From Burkholderia sp. lig30 (GTDB lineage Bacteria; Pseudomonadota; Gammaproteobacteria; Burkholderiales; Burkholderiaceae): a stretch of DNA of 64,000 nucleotides. The notes under the pieces were generated by a model. It was not told the DNA's origin, searched no databases, and saw only the letters and a program-made list of their open reading frames with translations. The translations under genes and the position numbers were made by a program. How positions within the stretch are numbered: position 1 is the stretch's first letter; every line of letters begins with the position of its first letter. Of the stretch, positions 1 through 7,879 are shown piece after piece. The stretch covers positions 1 to 64,000 of the forward strand of contig NZ_JGVW01000052.1 in NCBI RefSeq assembly GCF_000687455.2, read 5' to 3'.

Positions 1-435
1 GATTGCGCGGCGTAGGGTGCGGATTTCAGGCAATCCGCATCACGATGACGTATCGCGTGCCGGGCTTCGCGCAACAGGCGCGGTGCATGTTCGCCGAGCC
101 CGCGCATCACCTTTTGCCCATGGGTGCGATGTCGCTCGCCATTCCTGAAAATCCTCACCTTGCTTCCCGTAGATCCTCACCTTCGACGCACGGGGCGGCG
201 GCGCTGCGTGGGATTGGCGCGGGCGTGGCCGGCGTGCGGCCGGTTGCCGCGGCAGCGACGCCATGCCGCGTGCCGCTGCATGGCGCGCCGCTTGATCCGT
301 GTCGGTTGACAGGCTGTTCGGCATATAGGCAGCAGCAGGCCGTTCGCCTATGCTTGGGTTTCGCGTCGATCGGGCGGCGGCTCGCGTGGCCATGTCCGGA
401 TTCGACAGTCTTCCTCTTCATCGCCTGGAGCCGCT
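1..435. other. Left-edge stretch without a supportable gene
   Basis: All frames here are open by chance because of high GC, and the overlapping ORFs on both strands are arginine/alanine-rich shadows without recognisable domains. The only structured element is a pair of diverged copies of the 23-bp repeat that is arrayed after the next gene. The promoter of the downstream CDS must lie here, but no convincing -35/-10 pair was found. Confidence 0.5.
134..182 (-). repeat. Two diverged outlying copies of the 23-bp repeat, opposite orientation
   Basis: Read on the minus strand, this stretch holds two consecutive about 22-bp units. Each starts with GGTGAGGAT, followed by a CGGGA-like or CAGGA box, and then a short variable tail. 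They match the layout of the large array at 2884-3410 but in inverted orientation, on the other side of the intervening gene. Confidence 0.55.
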
Positions 436-2796
436 GTGACCGTTCGCCATCTTGATGCGCTGTTCCAACCCAAGTCTGTCGCGGTCGTCGGCGCGTCGTC
501 GCGTGAAGGCAGTATCGGCGCGATGGTGTGGTCGCGCGTGCTCGACGGCGCGTTTGCAGGGCCGGTATGGCCGGTCAATCCGAAGTATGGCGAGCTGGAC
601 GGTTACAAGGTCGTGCCCGATGTCGACCGTTTGCCCGCGCCGCCGTCGGTCGCCGTGATCTGCACGCCGCCGCCGACGTGGCCGGGCATCGTGCGCAAGC
701 TCGGCGCCCTGGGCGCACGCGTCGCGGTGATCGTCGGCGAAGCGCGCACGGACGCGGATCGTGCCGCGCTCGACCACACGCTCGCCGCCGCGAAGCCGTT
801 CGTGCTCCGTATCGTCGGGCCGGGCAGCCTCGGCGTGCTGTCGCCGGCCCGGCACGCGCATTTCGGCGCACCGGCGTATACGGCGCGGGCGGGCGGCGTC
901 GCATGGATATCGCAATCGAATGCGCTGACGAACGCCGTGCTCGGCTGGGCGCATGCGCGCGGGCTGGGCTTCTCGCACGTGGTGGCGCTCGGCGGCGAGG
1001 CCGATGTCGATGCCGGCGACGTGCTCGATTACCTGGCGAGCGATCCCGGCACGCGCGCGATCCTGCTCGAACTCGACACCGTGCGCTCCGCGCGCAAGTT
1101 CATGTCGGCCGCGCGGGCGGCTGCGCGCAACAAGCCGGTGCTTGCGTTGCGCACCGGCCGCGGCGATCCGGGCGATGCGCTCTATACGGCCGCGTTCCAG
1201 CGCGCGGGGATGGTGCGCGTCGATGCGCTCGACGATCTGCTCGATGAAATCGAGACGCTCGGCGTGGGCCGCGTCGCGACGAGCGGCGCGGCGACGCTCG
1301 TGACGAGCGACGCGGGCGTCGCGAAGCTCGCGATCGATGCCGTCGCTGCGGTGCGGGACGTGCTGGCCGAATGGCCGTCGGCGGTGTCGGAAGCCGTGTC
1401 GGCCGCGCTGCCGCGCGTGGCCGCGTCCGCCAACCCGCTGGTGCTCGGCGGCGATGCGCGTCCCGAGCATTTCGGCACCGCGATCAAGGCGCTCGAGCCG
1501 TTCGCGCAGGCCGGAACGCTGTTCGTCGTGCATTCGACGTCGCACAGCGCGCCGGCCGATGCGGTGGCGCGTGTCCTGATCGAGTCGCGCAAGCATGCGC
1601 ATCGCGGCATTCTCGCGTGCTTCTTTGGCGCGGTCGACGCGGCGACGCGCGATGCGTTGCATGCGAGCGGCATTCCCGTGCATACGACGCCGCAGCGTCT
1701 CGCGCGCGCATACGCGCGGCTCGTCGATTACAGCCTCGGCCGCGAGCTGCTGATGCAGACGCCCGAGGCCACGACGCGGCAGCCGGCGTCGGCCGTCGCG
1801 GCGGCGCAGGCCGACGCGCGCCGGATGCTGGAAACCGGGCAGGGCGAACTCGACGGCGACGCGGCGGCGCGCTGGCTGTCCCACTTCGGGCTGCACGGCG
1901 CGGCGTCGGCAGACGAATCGCCCGGCGGCGCGATCGTCGACATCACGGTCGACATGCACGACGACGCCAATTTCGGCCCGGTGTTCCGCTATGCCGTGCC
2001 GTCCGCGGACGGCGTGTCCGCGCCGTCCGTCGTCTACGGGCTGCCGCCGCTGAACACGGTGCTCGCGCGTGCGGTGATGAAGCGCTCGCCCTATGCGCGA
2101 CGCGTGTCGATCGAGCCCGCGCTCGATGCATTGACGGCGCTGTCGCAGGTGGTGTGCGACGTGCGCGAGGTCGTGGCGATGTCGGTCACGCTGCGCGTGC
2201 TGCCCGATTGCGTGCGGGTGGTCGCGCCGCGCATCGTGTTCGCGCCGGGCCGCAGCCGGCTCGCGATCATGCCGTACCCGCGCCATCTCGAGCAGACGCT
2301 CGAATGGCATGGCGACACGATGACCATCCGGCCGATTCGTCCCGAAGACGAGGCCGCGCACAACGAATTGCTGGGGGCGATGTCGCCGGAGGATCTGCGG
2401 ATGCGTTTCTTCGGCGCGGTGCGCAGCTTCGATCACTCGCAGCTCGCGCGCATGACGCAGATCGATTACGACCGCGAGATGGCGTTCATCGCGTCGGTCG
2501 ACGATGCGCGCGGCCGTGCGCATACGCTGGCGTCGGTGCGCGCCGTGACCGACCCGGACAACGAGACGACGGAGTTCGCGATTTCCGTTCGCCCGGATCA
2601 GAAGGGCAAGGGGCTGGGCCGGCTGCTCATGACCCGCATCATCGAATATGCGCGTTCGCGCGGCACCGTATGGATGATCGGCGAGGCGCTGCGCGAGAAC
2701 GTCGCGATGATTACGCTGGCGAAGGCGTGCGGCTTCGAGATCACGCCGACGGAAGAGCCCGGCATCGTGGGTTTCCGGATGAAGCTGCAGGCCTGA
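436..2796 (+). CDS. CoA-binding / acyl-CoA synthetase-like protein fused to a GNAT acetyltransferase (PatZ/Pka-like)
   Basis: The 786-residue protein starts at GTG. Residues about 5-130 form a CoA-binding Rossmann domain (KSVAVVGASSREGSIG). Succinyl-CoA-ligase-like subdomains follow, with a GPGSLGVLSP stretch, an SQSNALTNAVL stretch and a GGEADVDAGDVLDYL segment. The last 150 or so residues are a GNAT acetyltransferase with the acetyl-CoA loop DQKGKGLGRLLM. In the family these proteins acetylate lysines, for example of acyl-CoA synthetases. The protein is shorter than the about 880-900 residues usual for PatZ, and the segment between ligase domain and GNAT lacks a clear ATP-grasp fold. It is therefore probably a protein acetyltransferase that keeps only CoA or nucleotide sensing. 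No operon partner is apparent. Confidence 0.85.
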   Translation: MTVRHLDALFQPKSVAVVGASSREGSIGAMVWSRVLDGAFAGPVWPVNPKYGELDGYKVVPDVDRLPAPPSVAVICTPPPTWPGIVRKLGALGARVAVIVGEARTDADRAALDHTLAAAKPFVLRIVGPGSLGVLSPARHAHFGAPAYTARAGGVAWISQSNALTNAVLGWAHARGLGFSHVVALGGEADVDAGDVLDYLASDPGTRAILLELDTVRSARKFMSAARAAARNKPVLALRTGRGDPGDALYTAAFQRAGMVRVDALDDLLDEIETLGVGRVATSGAATLVTSDAGVAKLAIDAVAAVRDVLAEWPSAVSEAVSAALPRVAASANPLVLGGDARPEHFGTAIKALEPFAQAGTLFVVHSTSHSAPADAVARVLIESRKHAHRGILACFFGAVDAATRDALHASGIPVHTTPQRLARAYARLVDYSLGRELLMQTPEATTRQPASAVAAAQADARRMLETGQGELDGDAAARWLSHFGLHGAASADESPGGAIVDITVDMHDDANFGPVFRYAVPSADGVSAPSVVYGLPPLNTVLARAVMKRSPYARRVSIEPALDALTALSQVVCDVREVVAMSVTLRVLPDCVRVVAPRIVFAPGRSRLAIMPYPRHLEQTLEWHGDTMTIRPIRPEDEAAHNELLGAMSPEDLRMRFFGAVRSFDHSQLARMTQIDYDREMAFIASVDDARGRAHTLASVRAVTDPDNETTEFAISVRPDQKGKGLGRLLMTRIIEYARSRGTVWMIGEALRENVAMITLAKACGFEITPTEEPGIVGFRMKLQA

Positions 2797-2883
2797 GCGG
2801 CGTGGCCCGCACTGTGCGGGGCCGCCGCATCGCGTGGCGCGCATGCCGGTGACGTGCGCCGCGCCGGGCGTGGTCGTGGCATC

Positions 2884-3410
2884 GGTGAGACTTTACGGGA
2901 TGCGTCGGTGAGGCTTTGCGGGGCACGTCCGTGAGACTTTCCGGGAGAGGCCGGTGAGCTTCTCCGGGAGAGGCCGGTGAGCCTTTACGGGAGTGTCGGG
3001 TGAGCCTTTGCGGGAAAGTGCGGTGAGCCTGTGTGGAAAAGTGCGGTGAGCCTTTGCAGGAAGGCCCGGTGAGCCTATGCGGGAAAGCGGGGTGAGCCTA
3101 TGCGGGAAGCCTTGGTGAGCCGTTGCGGGAGACGCCCGGTGAGCTTCTCCGGGAAGCGTCGGTGAGCCAATGCAGGACAGGCGGGTGAGCTTCTGCGGGA
3201 CGCATGGGTGAGCCAATGCGGGACAGGCGGGTGAGCTTCTGCGGGACGCCTTGGTGAGCCGATGCGGGACAGGGGGGGGAGCTTCTGCGGGAGGCCTCGG
3301 TGAGCCTTTGCGGGAGGGATGGGTGAGATTTTTCGGGAAGGCCTGGTGAGCGTTTCCGGGAAGGCCGGGTGAGCCTTTGCGGGACGATTGGGTGAGCCTG
3401 GAAGCGTCGG
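2884..3410 (+). repeat. Tandem array of about 22 copies of a 23-bp unit
   Basis: Consecutive units follow GGTGAGCCTTTGCGGGA plus six variable bases. Almost all units are exactly 23 bp, and a few are 22 or 24. The GGTGAG and CGGGA boxes are nearly invariant while the last six bases differ from unit to unit. Units from about 3150 to 3270 alternate between two subtypes (CCAATG and CTTCTG centres), giving a 46-bp higher-order repeat. The array lies between two convergent genes. Because 23 is not a multiple of three, the proline/serine-rich ORFs read from the minus strand are translation artefacts. Confidence 0.9.
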
Positions 3411-3510
3411 CGAGCGCCTTCGGACGCATCGCGTGCGGCTCTCCGCGGGCGCGGCATCGGTCGCCGGGCGCCCGGCCGGAAGGTGCCCGGCCGGGCGCCG
3501 CCCGCGAGAT

Positions 3511-4062
3511 TTACGCGGCCAGCTTCGCCGCTGCTTCGGTGACCTGCTCGCGGGAGATCGCGAGTTCGTCGAGCAGCGCATCCGCATAGACCGCGCCGGT
3601 TTCGCGCTCCAGCCGCGCGATCGTCAGCGCGCAGCGGGCCGTGTCCTTCGGCATCGCCATGAAGCGCTTGATCGATTCGCCGGATTTGAACGCGTCGAAC
3701 AGCGCGGCGCGGACGTCGTCGGGCAGCGTCTTGGTCCATTGATACGGCTTGCCGTTGAAGGTGATCGACGGCGGCAGCGTGCGCTCCTTCTTCGTGGCCG
3801 TAATGAGGCCGTAGGTGCGTGCCGCCTCGCCGATCTGCTCGGGCGAGAACAGCTCGTCGGGCGTGATGTCGAACTGGGCGATGTAGTTTTCGATCGCCTG
3901 CATCGCGGCGCTCCGGTCGTCGCGCTTCTTCTGCGCGTGCGCGACGATGTCGCGGAGTTCGTCCGCCTCCTCGGGCGTGATCGTGAAGCTCGCCTGCTTC
4001 TGCTGAAGTTCGGAGAAACGTTGGAATTCGAGATCGGTCAGAAGTTTGGCCATGACATCCAT
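3511..4062 (-). CDS. Conserved hypothetical protein, weakly H-NS-like
   Basis: The 183-residue soluble protein has no signal peptide or membrane segment. It begins MDVMAKLLTD; the second Met (4053) is also a possible start. Residues about 35-70 are charged and helical (ELRDIVAHAQKKRDDRSAAM) followed by IENYIAQFDITPDELF, which resembles the linker of Burkholderia H-NS-type proteins (EYGLTAEDLF). The canonical H-NS C-terminal DNA-binding motif (WTGRGR-P-W) is absent; FNGKPYQWTKTLPDDVRAAL sits in a comparable place. Function is therefore unassigned, and a nucleoid-associated role is only a hint. The gene is convergent with the preceding one across the 23-bp array. Confidence 0.7.
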   Translation of the reverse strand: MDVMAKLLTDLEFQRFSELQQKQASFTITPEEADELRDIVAHAQKKRDDRSAAMQAIENYIAQFDITPDELFSPEQIGEAARTYGLITATKKERTLPPSITFNGKPYQWTKTLPDDVRAALFDAFKSGESIKRFMAMPKDTARCALTIARLERETGAVYADALLDELAISREQVTEAAAKLAA

Positions 4063-4236
4063 CGGATACGCCTGCCGGCATGGCCGGCGGGCGTCGTTTT
4101 TGAGAGGGCCGCTATTTTAGCGTAGCGCCGCGCCCGGAACGTCCGCGCGGCGGATGCCGCGTCCGCCGGGTGGCCGCCGTCGAAGGCGGGCTCCCGCGCA
4201 TCGGCCGGGCGGCGTTGGCGCGCGGCCGCGCGCCGG

Positions 4237-5049
4237 TCAGTTCACGGCGGCGCGGTACATCGACAGCGTCTTCGCGGTGTCGCGCAGGTGCTCGTCGACC
4301 GTGTCGAGCGACGGCGCGCCAGGCATGTCGATCCGGCGCAGGTGCGAGCAGGTCAGCGTGGCGATCGCCTGGCCGGACGGGCCGAGAATCGGGTAGCTGA
4401 TGTCGGTGACGCCGAGCGCCTGGAGGCTTTCCCGCCGCAGGAAGCCCGTATGGCGGATCGCGTGGCAGGCGTCGACCAGTTCGCGTTCGTCGGGCAGCGG
4501 CGCGCCGTTGACCTGGCGGTGCTCCGACAGCATCTGCGCGCGCTGCGCGGGCGCCTGGAACGCCAGCATCACGCGTCCCGACGCGGTATCGGCAAGCCCG
4601 ATGCGCGCACCGAGCTTGACCGACAGGCCCCACGGGCATGGCCCGTCGACCTGGGCGACCACGAGCAGGTTGCCGTGCTTGTAGACGGACAGATGGCATG
4701 ACTGCTCGGTGGCATTCGCGAATCGCTGCATCGGCGGCAACGCCTCGGCGACCAGCCGGCTCATCGGCGGGTGCCGGTGCGCCAGCGCGAACAGCTTGAG
4801 ACTGAGCGTATAGCGGTCGCCGCCCGTCGAGCGTGTCACATAGCGGCGCGCGACGAGCCGTTCGAGCATCCGGTAGATCTCGCTCGCGTTGCGGCCGAGT
4901 TCCTTGGTGATTTCCGTGCGGGTCAGTCCTTCCCGCTGTTCGGACAGCAGCTCGAGTATGTCGAGCCCCTTGTCGAGCGCGGGCGCGCGATAGCGCTCGA
5001 TTTCCCCGTTTTCTTCGTGTGCGTCGGTACACAGACGCGTGTCATTCAT
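4237..5049 (-). CDS. IclR-family transcriptional regulator
   Basis: An N-terminal winged helix (ALDKGLDILELLSEQREGLTRTEI, with recognition region GRNASEIYRMLERLVARRYV) is followed by the IclR effector domain, with GARIGLADTASGRVMLA and the terminal GQAIATLTCSHL segment. The reading frame stays open further upstream, but the family's N-terminus fits the ATG at 5049 (MNDTRL) or 5058 (MQIMND). The gene is divergent from the fumarylacetoacetate-hydrolase-family gene at 5444, so it probably controls that gene and itself from the shared intergenic region. Ligand unknown; a sugar-acid catabolite is a reasonable guess from the neighbour. Confidence 0.9.
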   Translation of the reverse strand: MNDTRLCTDAHEENGEIERYRAPALDKGLDILELLSEQREGLTRTEITKELGRNASEIYRMLERLVARRYVTRSTGGDRYTLSLKLFALAHRHPPMSRLVAEALPPMQRFANATEQSCHLSVYKHGNLLVVAQVDGPCPWGLSVKLGARIGLADTASGRVMLAFQAPAQRAQMLSEHRQVNGAPLPDERELVDACHAIRHTGFLRRESLQALGVTDISYPILGPSGQAIATLTCSHLRRIDMPGAPSLDTVDEHLRDTAKTLSMYRAAVN

Positions 5050-5058
5050 GATTTGCAT

Positions 5059-5443
5059 TGATGTTGGTATAGGTATCGTGGGTCGCGCGCACGCACACGG
5101 TCGGTATGCGATGCGCGTTTCCCGGTCTGGCGGCGTTCGTGTGTCACGCCCCCATGAGCAGGCGAGCGCCGTGGTTAGGGTCTGAATCAAAACGCATCTA
5201 TGGCAGATCTCGATGACAAGCAGGAGGCATGCATGAATGTTGATCGATGGCCGCATTGAAGGTGCCCGTTCGCGGCGTCTCAGGTCGCGATGACGGGCCC
5301 GTGCGGTTTGTTCGACGTGCCACCGGGTTGCGCTTTTTGCTTCATGCTGCTGCGCGTATGCCGGCACGTTCCTGCGTCTTGCCGCGCCGATGCGTGATGC
5401 CGGTATCCTGTCGCTTTCGATCAACAAACAGGGATTGCGTGCG
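5059..5443. promoter_or_regulatory. Divergent intergenic region of the IclR regulator and FAH-family gene
   Basis: This 385-bp stretch separates two divergent genes and should carry both promoters and the IclR site. A perfect Shine-Dalgarno (CAGGAGG, 5221-5227) is followed at 5233 by an 8-codon ORF (MNVDRWPH) ending at 5259, which could be a leader peptide or chance. No clear operator palindrome was identified. Confidence 0.4.
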
Positions 5444-6292
5444 ATGAAACTGCTTCGTTATGGCCCGCCCGGCCAGGAAAAACCCGGCATGCTCGACGCG
5501 CACGGCCGGCTTCGCGATCTGTCGGCCCATGTGCCGGATCTCGCCGGCGACGTGCTGTCCGACGCAGGGCTCGCGCGGTTGCGCGCGCTCGATCCGGCCG
5601 CGTTGCCGCTCGTGTCCGGCGAGCCGCGTATCGGCCCGTGCGTGGGCCGCATCGGCAAGTTCGTCTGCATCGGCCTGAACTACGCCGACCACGCGGCGGA
5701 GTCGGGGATGCCGGTGCCGGCGGAGCCGGTGGTGTTCGGCAAGTGGACGAGCGCGGTGTGCGGGCCGGACGACGGGATCGAGATCCCGAAGGGTGCCACG
5801 AAAACCGACTGGGAGGTGGAGCTGGGCGTCGTGATCGGCACGGCGTGCAAGGACGTCGACGCGTCGCGCGCGCTCGACTGCGTAGCGGGCTATTGCGTCG
5901 TCAACGACGTGTCGGAGCGCGAATGGCAGCTCGAGCGCGGCGGACAGTGGGACAAGGGCAAGGGTTTCGACACGTTCGGCCCGATCGGCCCGTGGCTCGT
6001 CACGCGCGACGAGGTGCCCGATCCGCAGCAGCTCGATCTGTGGCTGGAGGTCGACGGGCATCGCTTCCAGAACGGCAACACGCGCACGATGATCTTCACG
6101 GTCGCGCAACTGATCGCGTATCTGTCGCGCTGCATGAGCCTGCAGCCGGGCGACGTGATCTCGACGGGCACGCCGCCGGGCGTCGGGATGGGCATCAAGC
6201 CCGCGCCGGTATTCCTGAAGCCGGGGCAGACGGTGCGGCTCGGCATCCGGGGCCTCGGCGAGCAGCGCCAGCAGACACGAGCGGCCGGCTGA
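5444..6292 (+). CDS. Fumarylacetoacetate hydrolase family protein (2,4-diketo-3-deoxy-sugar-acid hydrolase / ureidoglycolate lyase-like)
   Basis: The 282-residue protein starts at MKLLRYG, preceded by AGGG. It shows the FAH fold: IGLNYADHAAESGMPVP, the metal-binding acidic motif TDWEVELGVVIG, VNDVSEREWQLERGGQWDKGKGFDTFGPIGPW, and the C-terminal ISTGTPPGVGMG. Members with this pattern act on ureidoglycolate or cleave 2,4-diketo-3-deoxy-L-fuconate/rhamnonate, with a divalent metal in the cytosol. No other catabolic gene lies alongside except the divergent IclR regulator, so the substrate remains open. Confidence 0.88.
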   Translation: MKLLRYGPPGQEKPGMLDAHGRLRDLSAHVPDLAGDVLSDAGLARLRALDPAALPLVSGEPRIGPCVGRIGKFVCIGLNYADHAAESGMPVPAEPVVFGKWTSAVCGPDDGIEIPKGATKTDWEVELGVVIGTACKDVDASRALDCVAGYCVVNDVSEREWQLERGGQWDKGKGFDTFGPIGPWLVTRDEVPDPQQLDLWLEVDGHRFQNGNTRTMIFTVAQLIAYLSRCMSLQPGDVISTGTPPGVGMGIKPAPVFLKPGQTVRLGIRGLGEQRQQTRAAG

Positions 6293-6727
6293 CCGCCGAG
6301 CGCCCGTCCAGGCCGCGTCGCGGTCGGGCGCACTGCGATGCGCTGGCTCATCTCGTTGCGGCCACATCGAACGACTGTGACCTTGTCCCGCGCCATACGT
6401 GCGGGACATCACGCAGAACAACCCTGTGTCACGGTCAGACTGCCGGAAATGTCAGGGTGGTGAAGATACTGGAAGGATGAGTCGAAAGACCGGCGTTCGA
6501 GTGCTTCGAGGTGTTTCTTGAGCTCGCCGGGTTTTCCGATTCCGGGCCGGCGACCCGGGGCCAATGTCAGAACTTGTCAGCTTTTTTCGCAAACCAGCGG
6601 ATAGACTGGGCGCATATAGTAGATTATCCGACCCCCTTTCTCCGATGCGCAGCCCCGTCTTCCATTTTCCTGGCTGCGTGCTCGCCGGGGGCGGCGGCCT
6701 GTTGGTCCGGCGACCGCTCTCACGGCA

Positions 6728-6807
6728 GGTCAGATCGATGGCCTTGTTGCGGACCGCGCATTCGTCGGGGATCTTAGCGCACAAGGCGTCGAGGAACACC
6801 ACCGGAC
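6728..6807 (-). pseudogene. IS256-family (mutator) transposase fragment
   Basis: About 26 minus-strand codons read GPVVFLDALCAKIPDECAV followed by RNKAIDL. This matches the well-conserved catalytic-region motif of IS256 transposases (PVVF-DAL-VKIR-E--VRNKA). Similarity stops on both sides, so it is a small relic without the rest of the element. Confidence 0.6.
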
Positions 6808-7013
6808 CCTTGCCCGGTTCTACTGTCGTTCCTTCGTGACGTTTGCGGGGCATAAGTCGGCTCCATGGCCGTCAGTTCATGCGTCACACACAGGGTTTCG
6901 GATGGGCCCCGCAGGGGGTACCGCAATGCTTGCGCCTCGGCCGGCGCCGCGTCCATAGGCGCGCAAACCGGCCGCCCGCCGTGGCAGCAGCTGTTCCGGG
7001 AGCCTGTTTGAAA

Positions 7014-7100
7014 AATCACGGCGACCATGTAATCCAGGATTGCGGCCTTGTCCATAAGTGCCGTCCGGTCAAATGCATCGTTGGCAAACAAGTGCTTCAT
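7014..7100 (-). pseudogene. IS5-type transposase fragment
   Basis: The minus-strand reading KHLFANDAFDRTALMDKAAI and LDYMVAVI resembles the C-terminal part of IS5-group DDE transposases (KHLFADGAYDR--LMDKAA-LDF-VEV). It is followed by unrelated sequence, and the upstream frame is broken. It lies about 200 bp from the IS256 relic, so two insertions decayed in the same place. Confidence 0.55.
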
Positions 7101-7683
7101 ACCTGGCGAGCTTTTTGACGGCTTCCATTGCAGCCTGAGTACCTATGCTGTCAACAATGTCTGCCTGCATCAGGACTGCGTTCAGGGACGCCCGTTGTCT
7201 CATTCATACGACATGATCGAGTAAGTTGCGTAAAGGGTGTTGCGAAACACGCGAATCGATGAATCGCTTACACTTCGGACGAGAGCGCGCGGTCAATATC
7301 GTGCACGCTTAAATGAGCATGCCATTTGAACGTTTGCGAGAACCATATATTTAATTTGTTGCTTTAGAAATCGCTCTTGCGGTGTATGCTGTCGCGGCTG
7401 CTTAACGCAGCAAGAGCATGCGACTGGCGCTGAATATTTCAGGCGAGCCGCCGCCCGCCACATGTGGGCTAATAATTACTTCGCCCATTTCAGGGGACGC
7501 ATCACGGATGGCGGTAAAGCGCTAAACGATATCTATGGGCCAGGCAGCGGAGGAAGGGATGCTGCGTGTGCTTTTCCCCGGGTGGAACGGCGAAAAACCG
7601 CATAAATTCAGATTTTTGCGTCAATACAATGGCGTGTGTCGTCGTAGAAGCCGTTTTTTCGAAGGATGTGACATCAAATTGTC

Positions 7684-7850
7684 CATGATTCGCGTCTTGG
7701 ATAATTCCGCCAATGGCATGGCGGAATCGGACTAAGTCGTTTCTGGCGTCAGTAGAAAGAGCATGACTCGCCCCTTGACTTGTTCCGCCAACAACATGGC
7801 GAAATCGGACGGGATTGTTCCTAACGTCAGTAGAAAGAATATGATTCGAT
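7684..7850. repeat. 78-bp tandem duplication carrying palindromes, upstream of GlxA-type regulator
   Basis: A unit starting CATGATTCG (7684), CATGACTCG (7762) and ATGATTCG (7841) recurs with an exact 78-bp period. It contains an inverted repeat and ends with CGTCAGTAGAAAGA. In copy 1 the palindrome is perfect: ATTCCGCCA, 6-bp spacer, TGGCGGAAT (7704-7727). In copy 2 (7783-7804) it is slightly degenerate. The duplicate ends about 30 bp before the regulator's start codon, so it probably holds paired regulator-binding sites. Confidence 0.75.
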
Positions 7851-7879
7851 GCGAATAATTTTTAAAAGAGGCCAGCGCG

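Larger units (their letters stand above)
6293..7879. other. Long intergenic stretch: IS relics, then an AT-rich regulatory zone
   Basis: No intact gene is supported over this 1.6 kb. The left half contains short pieces of two unrelated transposases on the minus strand. The right half (about 7200-7879) is clearly more AT-rich and ends in a 78-bp tandem duplication with palindromes directly upstream of the GlxA-type regulator. A 66-codon ORF at 7535-7735 has no recognisable features and ends inside the duplicated palindrome; it is considered spurious. Confidence 0.6.

Noticed and set aside
300-360. TTGACA at 305 as -35 of a promoter for the first gene
   Set aside because: The nearest -10-like sequence is only 12 bases away, so the spacing does not fit sigma-70.
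418-2844. 808-codon minus-strand ORF opposite the CoA-binding/GNAT gene
   Set aside because: Arg/His/Ala-rich mirror of a well-supported coding strand, a common GC-rich artefact with no motifs. The same applies to the 913-codon ORF opposite acnD and the 608-codon ORF opposite the chemoreceptor.
2884-3410. CRISPR-like array
   Set aside because: Variable parts are only six bases, repeat cores are imperfect, and no cas genes are nearby; a simple tandem repeat explains it.
2893-3590. Long proline/serine-rich repeat proteins on the minus strand of the 23-bp array
   Set aside because: The 23-bp period keeps all frames open and rotates them; the ORFs merely read the DNA repeat, without start signals or domain content.
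7535-7735. 66-codon ORF upstream of the first GlxA-type regulator
   Set aside because: No recognisable motif, and its end is encoded by the duplicated palindrome; more likely regulatory DNA.
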